Of a stretch of 25,717 nt of DNA, positions 14,989-23,067 are shown in pieces (position 1 is the first letter of the stretch; the number at the start of each line of letters is the position of its first letter). The stretch covers positions 1 to 25,717 of the forward strand of contig DCQM01000116.1 of assembly GCA_002323895.1 (NCBI GenBank), in the 5' to 3' direction. The translations under genes were made by a program, and so were the position numbers. Source of the stretch: Akkermansiaceae bacterium UBA1518. Its GTDB lineage: Bacteria; Verrucomicrobiota; Verrucomicrobiia; Verrucomicrobiales; Akkermansiaceae. The notes beneath the pieces are model-generated. The model was not told the DNA's origin, searched no databases, and saw only the letters and a list, made by a program, of their open reading frames with translations.

Positions 14989-16137
14989 TCAGGACGCAAG
15001 CGCCTTCGAGTAGATTCGGCGGCGCTTGTGGGTCTCGTGCTCGATATCTTTCCAAAGCGAGAGCACTTGTGAATTCGTCTCGAGTTCGCCGTTCGTTTCC
15101 ACCCATTTGAAACCAGCCGCGGCGGCAGACTGGTGCATCTCCTGCATAACAATCGCGTTCAACCCAGCGTTACGAAGTTTTGGCGTGACCGCGATTAAAT
15201 AGAGATCAAGCGTATCGCAGCTCCCTTTTAGTTGCCCACCCAACCAAGCTAGAAAAATACGTCTTATCCTACCTTGTAATTTCTGCATTAAACCAGACCA
15301 CGAAGGCATAGCCACCCCTAGGGCCACGATCTTGTCTTCTGTATCGACTACCAATTTCACAAAGCGCGGGTCGATAAGGTTGAAAAACTTTTTAATTAGA
15401 GCATCGATTTCGCCATCTGTCATTGGCGTGAATTCGTAAAGATCCGAATAGGCAGCATTAATCATCTGAAAAATTTCACGCCCCAGTGGGCGTAATTCAC
15501 TCACTGATTTCTTTTCAACCAAACGAAGCTTTTTTTTCTTCAAAGCATATTGAGCAACCCGCTGGTATTTCGAGTTCAGCTCAGGAGGCAGCTTAAAACG
15601 GTGCTCAACATAATCGACTTCCTTAGCGAAGCCACACGCCTCAATGGCCGGACCATAATAAGGGAAGTTATACGAGGAAACAACAGTTGGAAGCCGATCA
15701 AAACCATCAACGAGCACCGCCGAACGCTCAAAAGTAGTTAGCCCAAAAGGCCCTTCAAGAAGGGTCATTTCTTTTTCCACTGCCCAGTTCTCGACAGTTT
15801 CCAAAAGAAGTCTCGCCACTGCCAGATCATCTTCAAAATCCAACAGGCAGAATCGCGCCGCCTCCACGTTACGGAGTTCGTTATCCCGACGATTAATCAC
15901 TCCTGCGATCCGTCCGACACACCTACCATTGCGTATAGCTAACCAAAGTTGGAGTTCACAATTCTCCAATCCAGGATTAACTCTAGCATCAAGAGACTTG
16001 AGTTCATCGCGAATCAACGGCGGGACCCACAAAGGGGAATTATGATAAAGATCGAACAAAAATTGCACGAACCGAAGACGATCTCTCCGCGAACCCGAAA
16101 GGGGTTCGATTTTAATGAGACTTTCGTTATTGGGCAT
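14989..16137 (-). CDS. GNAT-fold acyltransferase-like protein (WVPP family)
   Basis: Cytoplasmic protein of 382 residues, belonging to a group often annotated as N-acetyltransferase or hypothetical in Bacteroidota and Chloroflexota. Diagnostic stretches are FLFDLYHNSPLWVPPLIRDE near the N-terminus, LWLAIRNGRCVGRIAGVINR (a GNAT-like beta-hairpin), EGPFGLTTFERSAVLVDGFD, and VVSSYNFPYYGPAIEACGF. A second GNAT-like region runs to the C-terminus (LYLIAVTPKLRNAGLNAIVM, then GFKWVETNGELETNSQVLSLW). The pattern of two GNAT-like halves fits the family, but the substrate is unknown. The frame opens at a GTG at 16176. I chose ATG 16137 because MPNNESLIKIEPLSG matches the usual start of the family; the Shine-Dalgarno evidence is weak. 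The gene is convergent with the esterase. Confidence 0.75.
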   Translation of the reverse strand: MPNNESLIKIEPLSGSRRDRLRFVQFLFDLYHNSPLWVPPLIRDELKSLDARVNPGLENCELQLWLAIRNGRCVGRIAGVINRRDNELRNVEAARFCLLDFEDDLAVARLLLETVENWAVEKEMTLLEGPFGLTTFERSAVLVDGFDRLPTVVSSYNFPYYGPAIEACGFAKEVDYVEHRFKLPPELNSKYQRVAQYALKKKKLRLVEKKSVSELRPLGREIFQMINAAYSDLYEFTPMTDGEIDALIKKFFNLIDPRFVKLVVDTEDKIVALGVAMPSWSGLMQKLQGRIRRIFLAWLGGQLKGSCDTLDLYLIAVTPKLRNAGLNAIVMQEMHQSAAAAGFKWVETNGELETNSQVLSLWKDIEHETHKRRRIYSKALAS

Positions 16138-16176
16138 CTGTTGACAAGGACCTTGGAACATCGAAGCTCTTATCAC

Positions 16177-16400
16177 AAGTGGTTTGCTAACACTTCATTT
16201 CCAGAAAACGAAAGCGTGTCATTTGATGTAAATCTCGAGATTTTGCCACTAGTTTAGCCTACTGCAAAACCTATTTTAGATGTCAACTACTATAAGACCG
16301 CTGAAACAGTAACAGCCAATCTCAAAGAAATCAAAAAGCGCTATTGAAGAAACATAATGTCCCCCCGTATTAAAGGGCCACAAACCATGCTCTTGAACCG
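16177..16400. other. Divergent intergenic region before the DUF445 gene
   Basis: About 224 AT-rich bases separate the GNAT-like and DUF445 genes, which point away from each other, so promoters for both are expected here. I see no tRNA, convincing hairpin, repeat or good -35/-10 pair. An AT-rich run (ACCTATTTTAGATG near 16270) is the only promoter-like patch. Confidence 0.4.
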
Positions 16401-17147
16401 ATGCTAAGCCAGCTCCCTTTTTTTAACAAAAGCCTAGTCACTAATCTCGTCGCCATTCTCTTTGCGGTCACCGGTTACTTTCTTCCCGCTCCTTTTCGTG
16501 ATCCATTTCTTAATATCGGATTATTCGCTTTCTCAGGAGCCCTCACAAACTGGCTAGCCATCCACATGCTATTTGAAAAGGTTCCTGGCTTTTACGGATC
16601 AGGTGTTATCCCCGCCCGCTTTGAAGATTTCAAAGAAGGCATACACCGCCTCATCATGAAGCAGTTTTTCACGACAGAGAACGTGGCTCGATTCTTCAAA
16701 GGAAATCAGCCCGGCGATAAAGCCGGGGTCGACCTCTCACCCTTGATTGATTCGGTTGATTTAGACCCAACTTTCGAAGCTCTAAAAAAGGCAGTGATGA
16801 ATTCAAAATTCGGGGGCGCCCTCGCCATGTTTGGAGGGGCCGCTGCGCTTGACCCCATCAAGCCCGACTTTGTTGAAAAAATGAGAAGCTCAGTAAAAGA
16901 GATCGTTTCATCCCATGACTTTCAGGAAAAACTTCAAGCCCTTGCAAACGGAGGAGCGAGCGATCACTCTGGGCTCCTTGACCGCGTCAGCGCCATCGTT
17001 GAAAAACGACTTGAAGAGCTCACGCCAACCATGGTCAAAGAAATCATCCAGCAAATGATCCGTATTCACTTGGGTTGGCTCGTTGTCTGGGGTGGAGTCT
17101 GTGGAGGTCTCATTGGCCTCATTGCTAGCCTCTTTCGCTACGCCTAG
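16401..17147 (+). CDS. DUF445-family membrane protein
   Basis: Predicted inner-membrane protein of 248 residues. The N-terminus has two hydrophobic helices (LVTNLVAILFAVTGYFLP and FLNIGLFAFSGALTNWLAI). The second runs into NWLAIHMLFEKVPGFYGSG and VIPARFEDFKEGIHRLI, the strongly conserved block of DUF445. A long soluble helical region follows (about residues 90-220). A last membrane helix (LGWLVVWGGVCGGLIGLIASLF) ends the protein, so both termini lie near the membrane. The family has no established function. The start ATG 16401 has no clear Shine-Dalgarno site, but the next upstream ATG (16386) is closed by a stop. The gene appears monocistronic, about 160 bases upstream of the DUF1549/1553 gene on the same strand. 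Confidence 0.88.
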   Translation: MLSQLPFFNKSLVTNLVAILFAVTGYFLPAPFRDPFLNIGLFAFSGALTNWLAIHMLFEKVPGFYGSGVIPARFEDFKEGIHRLIMKQFFTTENVARFFKGNQPGDKAGVDLSPLIDSVDLDPTFEALKKAVMNSKFGGALAMFGGAAALDPIKPDFVEKMRSSVKEIVSSHDFQEKLQALANGGASDHSGLLDRVSAIVEKRLEELTPTMVKEIIQQMIRIHLGWLVVWGGVCGGLIGLIASLFRYA

Positions 17148-17310
17148 TAACCCCCGGTCAAAACCCAGGAGCTCCAGCCGATACAACAATGGCCATTTAA
17201 AAACTCCCCGCTACAACTGAACGTAACCTTCTCTCTTCTTGGTGAAAATAGCCCGCGCTTTCAAAATAAATCTTTCGTGGAATTCTGTAGTCAGCAGGAC
17301 CGTAAATCAA

Positions 17311-20310
17311 GTGGTGCCATTACTCTCTCGAACCCTCCTAACCTTGATTTTCTCTGCGAGCTCAGGAACTGCGCAGAACATCAGTTTTAATCGCGACGTC
17401 CTCCCCATTCTCTCGGACGCTTGCTTCACTTGTCATGGACCCGACTCCGAAACACGCGAGGCCAACCTAAGATTAGACGTAGAGAAGGAAGCTAAGGCTA
17501 ATCGTGATGGCTTTCCTGCGATTGCTTCGGGTAATCCTGATGAAAGCGAATTGGTCTTCCGTATCTTAAACGAGGATCCGGACGAGATCATGCCTCCCCC
17601 AGATGCGCACCGGCAACTCACTGACAGCGAAAGACAAACTCTCCAAAAGTGGATCAAGGAAGGAGCTAGGTGGGAAAATCACTGGGCCTTTGTAAAGCCA
17701 CTTTCACCTCCGCTGCCGAAACCCTCTAACTCAGAGTGGCCGGAAAATCCTATCGATCACTTTATTCTTCACACTCTCGATCAAGAAAACCTTTCACCAT
17801 CCTCCGAAGCCTCCCGAAAAAAAATCATCCGCCGCGTCACCCTCGATCTTACTGGCCTCCCTCCCACTCTTGAAGAAATCCGATCTTTTCTCTCAGATAA
17901 AGAAAGCGGTGCTTACGAACGCGCCGTCGATCGGCTCCTCACCTCTCCCCGCTATGGAGAAACAATGGCTCTCCCTTGGCTCGAAGCAGCCCGATTCGCA
18001 GACACCGATGGATACCAATTCGACGGCCCACGTTTCATGTGGCGTTGGCGCGACTGGGTGATCGAAGCTTACAACAAGAACAAACCATTCGATGAATTTA
18101 CCATCGAACAAATTGCAGGCGATCTTCTCCCCAACGCCACTCTCGATCAAAAAATTGCAACCGGCTTTAACCGAAACCATCGCTACAATTCAGAGGCCGG
18201 CCTCGTTCCCGAGGAGTTCCTGCTCGAAAATGCGGTCGACCGAGTTGATACCACAAGCACCGTATTCCTCGGACTTACGATGGGCTGCGCCCGCTGCCAC
18301 GATCATAAATACGACCCAATCTCGCAGAAAAACTACTACGAGATGCTCGCCTTCTTTAACAACATCCCCGAATTCGGACGTGCCATTAAAGCAGGGAACT
18401 CGGAACCCTACATCCCAGCTCCCACTAAACCTCAACAGGCTCAACTTGCGCTTCTCGAAGCAAAGGTGTTGGCCGCTCAAAAAGAAATCGACGCCATTGC
18501 AAAAACACTACCGAATCAGCAAGCGGATTTCGATAAAGCCGAAAGTCTAGTTAACCGCGGGCTCAATTACCAACATCCTCCCGAAGTCCTTTCCTTCGAT
18601 GGTACTCAATCCATCGATATTAAGAGCGTGCCACTTACAAAGAAAAAAAATGCTCCCACCCGCTTCCAAGTCTTCACTCCACTCGGTCGCTACTCTGTTT
18701 CCCTCTGGGTTAAACCCTCTGAGGTGAAATCAGGGACCATTATCTCTCATCAAACCGATAAGAATGCACGCGGCACCGGGATGAACTTGCAATTCAAAGA
18801 TGGTCATCTCCGCTTCAGTGTGATCACCCGATGGATCGCCGGAGTTGCTCAGGTCGAAACTATTGAAAAAATTCCAGCAAATGAGTGGACTCACCTTACC
18901 CTGACATTCCACGGACAACTTCGTGCTACCAACCAGCACATCTTCGTTAACGGAAGAGAAGCCCGACTAAAAGTCCTGCACAACACCAACAGCAATACAG
19001 GATCAGCTAAGAAGACTTCTCCTTTGCGGCTTGGCGGATATCCCGACGATTACCTGAAAGGTGACCTCCGTGACCTCCGTGTCTACGACCGACCATTAAA
19101 GCCCCGAGAAATTCTCACTCTAGCCGGAAACCCGGAAGCCAAAGCCCAAACTATTTTCCTCGAGCAAGGCCCTGCCATAGAAGCTCATCGAAAACTGATC
19201 GCTGCTGAAACCAAACGGGATCAGTTTATTCGAGCGTTTCCAACCACGATGGTTATGAAGGAAAATCTCACGATCAAGGAAACACACATCCGTAAACGCG
19301 GCGTCTATCATGCCCTTGGTGAAAAAGTGCACCGAGACGTTCCTGATATCCTGCCTCCACTCTCCAAAAACCTTCCTCGTAATCGCCTTGGCCTCGCGCG
19401 CTGGATCGCCTCGCCCGAAAACCCGCTGACTGCCCGAGTCACCGTCAACCGTTACTGGCAAAAATACTTCGGGACCGGCCTTGTCAAAACGTCCGAAGAC
19501 TTCGGAGTTCAGGGCGAAAAACCCTCCCACCCCAAACTCCTCGACTGGCTCGCCACCGAATTCATTCGTTCGGGCTGGGACATAAAGCATCTTCAAAAGC
19601 TCATTGTGACGAGTGCCACCTACCGGCAGCAATCCAACCTCACCCCCAAACTCCTTGAGGTTGACCCTCACAATCGACTGCTCGCTCGCGGTCCCCGACA
19701 ACGACTCCCTTCCCACGTCATCCGTGACCAAGCTCTCGCCCTCAGCGGACTCCTCGTCGAAAAAGTTGGAGGCCCCTCAGTTAGCCCCTATCAACCCAAA
19801 AACCTTTGGATCGAAATGTCGATGGGCCAAAAATACAAGCAATCGACCGGTGAAGACCTTTTCCGCCGAAGCCTCTACACCATCTGGAAAAGAACCGTGA
19901 ATCCACCATCCATGGCAGTGCTCGACGCCGCCGACCGCGAGGCCTGCTGGGTCGGAACCAAAAGAACCAATACCCCACTTCAAGCTCTCACCCTCCTAAA
20001 TGAAACCGCCTTTGTTGAATCCGCGCGCAAACTCGCCGAGCGCATCCTCCGCGAAAAACCCAAAAAACCCATCAGCCATGCCTTTCAACTTGTAACCCAG
20101 CGAACCCCTCGGCCCGACGAAAAAGAAATCCTAACGCAGGGTCTTCGTACGTATCTTGCTCACTTCAAAGCCAATCCAGATGCCGCCACATCTCTGATAA
20201 AGATCGGCACTTCCTCAGTTCCCAAAGACCTCAACCCTATCGAGCTCGCTGCTCATACTACTCTCGCCAATGTCCTTCTCAACCTCGACGAAGTGATCAC
20301 CAAGGAATAG
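17311..20310 (+). CDS. Secreted PSD1 cytochrome c-like / DUF1549 / LamG / DUF1553 protein
   Basis: Large exported protein of about 999 residues. In order it has a signal peptide (VPLLSRTLLTLIFSASSGTAQ) and a planctomycete-type cytochrome domain with CFTCH (C38, C41, H42) and a likely Met ligand in IMPPPDA (M94). DUF1549 follows (PIDHFILHTL; RRVTLDLTGLPPT; FADTDGYQFDGP) with a second CxxCH, CARCHDHKYDP (C326, C329, H330). A LamG-like domain lies at about 455-600 (YSVSLWVKP; LRDLRVYDRPL). DUF1553 lies at about 690-960 (RLGLARWIASPENPLTARV; VNRYWQKYFGTGLVKTSEDF). The frame opens at TTG 17239, but tandem GTGs at 17311/17314 give a normal signal peptide, with AGGA 11 bases upstream. The family is expanded in Planctomycetota and Verrucomicrobiota near polysaccharide or sulfatase genes; its activity is unproven. 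It is followed 2 bases later by the DUF1501 gene. Confidence 0.93.
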   Translation: MVPLLSRTLLTLIFSASSGTAQNISFNRDVLPILSDACFTCHGPDSETREANLRLDVEKEAKANRDGFPAIASGNPDESELVFRILNEDPDEIMPPPDAHRQLTDSERQTLQKWIKEGARWENHWAFVKPLSPPLPKPSNSEWPENPIDHFILHTLDQENLSPSSEASRKKIIRRVTLDLTGLPPTLEEIRSFLSDKESGAYERAVDRLLTSPRYGETMALPWLEAARFADTDGYQFDGPRFMWRWRDWVIEAYNKNKPFDEFTIEQIAGDLLPNATLDQKIATGFNRNHRYNSEAGLVPEEFLLENAVDRVDTTSTVFLGLTMGCARCHDHKYDPISQKNYYEMLAFFNNIPEFGRAIKAGNSEPYIPAPTKPQQAQLALLEAKVLAAQKEIDAIAKTLPNQQADFDKAESLVNRGLNYQHPPEVLSFDGTQSIDIKSVPLTKKKNAPTRFQVFTPLGRYSVSLWVKPSEVKSGTIISHQTDKNARGTGMNLQFKDGHLRFSVITRWIAGVAQVETIEKIPANEWTHLTLTFHGQLRATNQHIFVNGREARLKVLHNTNSNTGSAKKTSPLRLGGYPDDYLKGDLRDLRVYDRPLKPREILTLAGNPEAKAQTIFLEQGPAIEAHRKLIAAETKRDQFIRAFPTTMVMKENLTIKETHIRKRGVYHALGEKVHRDVPDILPPLSKNLPRNRLGLARWIASPENPLTARVTVNRYWQKYFGTGLVKTSEDFGVQGEKPSHPKLLDWLATEFIRSGWDIKHLQKLIVTSATYRQQSNLTPKLLEVDPHNRLLARGPRQRLPSHVIRDQALALSGLLVEKVGGPSVSPYQPKNLWIEMSMGQKYKQSTGEDLFRRSLYTIWKRTVNPPSMAVLDAADREACWVGTKRTNTPLQALTLLNETAFVESARKLAERILREKPKKPISHAFQLVTQRTPRPDEKEILTQGLRTYLAHFKANPDAATSLIKIGTSSVPKDLNPIELAAHTTLANVLLNLDEVITKE

Positions 20311-20312
20311 CC

Positions 20313-21710
20313 ATGAATGAAATGACACGACGCCATTTTCTTGAAAAGAGTTCACACGGATTAGGTTCAGTGGCACTCGCCTCCTTGCTCAATCAATCGC
20401 TCATTGCCGAAAGATCAAGAACCCTACCAGGGAAAGCCAAGCGCATCATCTACTTGTTTCAAAGCGGAGGACCTCCGCAGATGGACCTCTTCGACCCCAA
20501 GCCACAGCTCGAGAAATTTCACGGTAAAGAAGTCCCTAAATCGGTCTTTAATGGCCAACGTCTCACCGGCATGACAGCCGGACAAACCTCTTTCCCAGTC
20601 GCCAAATCAACATTTAATTTTAAGCAAGCTGGGCAAAGCGGCCAGTGGCTCAACTCCGACCTTCTGCCACACCTCTCCAAAGTTGCTGACAACATCAGCG
20701 TCATCCGCTCCATGCACACCGAGGCCATTAACCACGACCCGGCTATCACCTTTTTTCAGACTGGATTCCAACTTGCCGGACGCCCCTCCATCGGCTCCTG
20801 GCTTTCCTACGGACTTGGCAGCGAAAACGCCAACCTTCCCGCCTTTGTGGCCATGACCTCCAACCGATCCGGCCAAGCTCTCTACGACCGGCTCTGGGGA
20901 GCAGGTTTCCTTCCTTCAAAACATCAGGGCGTCCGCTTCCGCTCTGGAAAAGATCCAGTCCTCTACCTCAATAACCCCGAAGGTATTTCTACTGATCTTC
21001 GCCGTAAAACCCTCGATCAGATCGGCGCGCTTAATCGTATTCACCATCAGGAATTCTACGACCCTGAAATCGAAACTCGGATTGCCCAATATGAGATGGC
21101 CTATCGCATGCAGATGTCAGTACCCGAACTTACCGACGTCTCCAGCGAACCCGACAGCACTTTCAAGCTTTACGGCGAAGATGCTCGTAAGCCTGGCACC
21201 TACGCTCACAACGCCCTAATGGCACGCCGGCTCAGTGAACGCGGGGTTCGCTTCGTGCAACTTTTCCACCGTGGCTGGGATACTCACAGCGGGCTCGCCA
21301 AGCAATTAGCGCAACGTTGTAAGGAAACCGATCAAGCATCGGCAGCCCTTCTCACCGATCTCAAACAACGCGGACTCCTTGACGACACCCTCATCGTCTG
21401 GGGAGGAGAATTTGGCCGAACCGTATACAGTCAAGGAAATCTCACTCCGAACGGGTTCGGGCGCGACCACCATCCACGTTGCTTCTCAATGTGGCTCGCT
21501 GGGGGAGGGATCAACCCAGGCCAGTCGATCGGAGAGACTGACGAATATTCTTACAACATCACTAAAGATCCAGTCAGCGTTCACGACCTACACGCCAGCA
21601 TCCTCCACCTCTTAGGGGTTGATCATAAACAACTCACCTTTAAGTTTCAAGGCCGCCACTATCGACTAACCGATGTCCATGGTGAACTCATCAAACCTCT
21701 CATTGCCTAA
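20313..21710 (+). CDS. Tat-exported DUF1501 (alkaline phosphatase-superfamily-like) protein
   Basis: Protein of 465 residues and the standard partner of the preceding DUF1549/1553 gene. TRRHFLEKSSHGLGSVALASLL is a twin-arginine signal. The core shows IIYLFQSGGPPQMDLFDPKP, where phosphatase/sulfatase-fold members place their first metal and nucleophile ligands. FHRGWDTHSGL, IVWGGEFGRT and GFGRDHHPRCFSMWLAGGG carry conserved metal-type Asp/His residues. VHDLHASILHLLGVDH is near the end, followed by the C-terminal GRHYRLTDVHGELIKPL. The protein is therefore probably a periplasmic hydrolase-fold protein, but no substrate has been established for the family. The ATG 20313 lies 2 bases after the upstream stop, and AAGGAA inside the upstream end serves as ribosome-binding site. 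The gene is convergent with the PQQ-type gene. Confidence 0.93.
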   Translation: MNEMTRRHFLEKSSHGLGSVALASLLNQSLIAERSRTLPGKAKRIIYLFQSGGPPQMDLFDPKPQLEKFHGKEVPKSVFNGQRLTGMTAGQTSFPVAKSTFNFKQAGQSGQWLNSDLLPHLSKVADNISVIRSMHTEAINHDPAITFFQTGFQLAGRPSIGSWLSYGLGSENANLPAFVAMTSNRSGQALYDRLWGAGFLPSKHQGVRFRSGKDPVLYLNNPEGISTDLRRKTLDQIGALNRIHHQEFYDPEIETRIAQYEMAYRMQMSVPELTDVSSEPDSTFKLYGEDARKPGTYAHNALMARRLSERGVRFVQLFHRGWDTHSGLAKQLAQRCKETDQASAALLTDLKQRGLLDDTLIVWGGEFGRTVYSQGNLTPNGFGRDHHPRCFSMWLAGGGINPGQSIGETDEYSYNITKDPVSVHDLHASILHLLGVDHKQLTFKFQGRHYRLTDVHGELIKPLIA

Positions 21711-21715
21711 ACACA

Positions 21716-21740
21716 AAGATCTGACCTCTAGAGGAATCTT
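21716..21740. terminator. Possible bidirectional stem between convergent genes
   Basis: The short gap between the DUF1501 and PQQ-propeller genes holds an outer AAGAT...ATCTT stem enclosing the palindrome CCTCTAGAGG (21725-21734). The two-part stem is short and interrupted, and no T-run follows on either strand. It is only a weak candidate for a shared terminator. Confidence 0.25.
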
Positions 21741-21743
21741 CAA

Positions 21744-23030
21744 CTACTTTGAGATGCAATACACCGCATTGTTTGAGCGCAAGTAAATCGCGTCGCTTGC
21801 CAAAGCCGGAGTGCCATTGAAATCCGAATCATCATCTAAGGAATTTACTCTGATTAATTTCATTTCTCTACCGGCTTCGAAGATAAAGGTGCCATTTCTC
21901 CGACTCACGGCAACGAGGCTATCACCCACTCGTAGAGTCGAAGCATAGAAGCTAAACTTCTTTCGTTGCTTGATCGCAGCAACACTCCGTTTGGTTACAG
22001 TTTCGCCTTTTAGAAGGTCCATCGCAATGACACTTGCCTCGTCGTTCACCCAAAAGAGGAGACCATCTTTACAAACCGAACTCGGAACGTACGAGAAAGT
22101 CTTACTCTTCCAGAGAATCTTATCAGTCATATCGCCGGAACCACCACCTTTGATCGCGATTGACCCATTCCGCGGATACCCACCCGTCGTAAAAAGAATC
22201 TCCCCCTCACTGATAACACAGGGCGAAATATTCCCCGGGATTTCGGACTTTGCCCACCACAGCTTCTTGCCAGTTTTGGGATCAAGCGCGAATATCTCAT
22301 TTGGTGCTGCGATCACCAACTCGATCTTCCCGGACTTTGGAGTGTGGACGGTTGGCGTGTTATAAGTTAGTTCTAATTGTTTCGCTTCATAGCGCCATTT
22401 CTCAGCTCCAGTTGCCTTATCAAAAGCGATGATCGCTCGGGCCTCATCAGCGGCATTCACAATAAGCAGATCGCCTACTAAAATCGGACTCGCGGCAGAA
22501 CCCCATCGGCGATTACTAGAAGAATTCCCCACCTGCTCACTCCAAACTTTATCACCAGCAACCGTGAAGGCGTGGACGCCTGACTTACCAAAGAAGGCAT
22601 AAACATGCTTGCCGTCAGTCACCGGGGTGGCACTCGCGTATCCATGTTCGGTCAAATATCCACGATAGTCATCCTCTGGATTTACTAGAGACACCTCCTC
22701 TTTCCAAAGAATCTTCCCAATGTTGCGATCAAGACACAAAAGAGTGCGGCTCAGCTTATCAGCATTACCAACCTCTTTCTCATCAATACCATATCCAGTA
22801 TAGCAAGTTACAAAGAGCTTGTTGCCCCAGAAGATCGGACTAGAGCTCCCTGGACCTGGTAACTCAGTCTTCCATCTGACATTTTCATCAGCACTCCACT
22901 TCAAAGGTAAAGTCGCACTATCAATCGCCGCAACCCCCTGACTCCCTCGGAACTGGGGCCACTTTTCTTCGCTTAACGCAAAGCTAGAAGACAGCAAAAT
23001 AATGAATAAGGTCCCTAGGAATTTTTTCAC
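21744..23030 (-). CDS. Secreted PQQ-type beta-propeller protein (BamB-like)
   Basis: Exported protein of about 428 residues. The signal peptide is MKKFLGTLFIILLSSSFALS, then mature EEKWPQFRGSQGVAA, a start typical of PQQ-like repeat proteins in this phylum. Repeats of the form 'G..LFV......D..TGK.LW' recur: WGNKLFVTC, CLDRNIGKILWKEE, DKATGAEKWRYE, and IFALDPKTGKKLWWAK. Together they build a propeller of about seven to eight blades. No catalytic dehydrogenase residues or CxxCH are evident, so it is more likely a structural or binding protein than a quinoprotein enzyme. The frame opens at GTG 23048. GTG 23030 gives the better signal peptide. A 5-bp inverted repeat (GTGAG...CTCAC, 23034-23048) lies just upstream of that start. 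The YWTD propeller gene lies 37 bases upstream (19 if the longer start is used) on the same strand, so co-transcription is likely. Confidence 0.9.
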   Translation of the reverse strand: MKKFLGTLFIILLSSSFALSEEKWPQFRGSQGVAAIDSATLPLKWSADENVRWKTELPGPGSSSPIFWGNKLFVTCYTGYGIDEKEVGNADKLSRTLLCLDRNIGKILWKEEVSLVNPEDDYRGYLTEHGYASATPVTDGKHVYAFFGKSGVHAFTVAGDKVWSEQVGNSSSNRRWGSAASPILVGDLLIVNAADEARAIIAFDKATGAEKWRYEAKQLELTYNTPTVHTPKSGKIELVIAAPNEIFALDPKTGKKLWWAKSEIPGNISPCVISEGEILFTTGGYPRNGSIAIKGGGSGDMTDKILWKSKTFSYVPSSVCKDGLLFWVNDEASVIAMDLLKGETVTKRSVAAIKQRKKFSFYASTLRVGDSLVAVSRRNGTFIFEAGREMKLIRVNSLDDDSDFNGTPALASDAIYLRSNNAVYCISK

Positions 23031-23067
23031 TCCGTGAGAGTAACTCACTCTAATTTTCGGGCAATTT

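Noticed and set aside
16141..16146. TTGACA on the plus strand near the GNAT-like gene start
   Set aside because: No -10 element follows at suitable spacing, and it lies about 260 bases from the next plus-strand gene, so it is probably chance.
17239..17310. N-terminal extension of the DUF1549/1553 protein starting at TTG 17239
   Set aside because: It would put about 24 polar residues before the hydrophobic core. The GTG pair at 17311/17314 gives a normal signal peptide.
19120..19731. Minus-strand frame of 203 codons inside the DUF1549/1553 gene
   Set aside because: It is antisense to a well-supported domain, with no homology signal and no promoter or ribosome-binding site.
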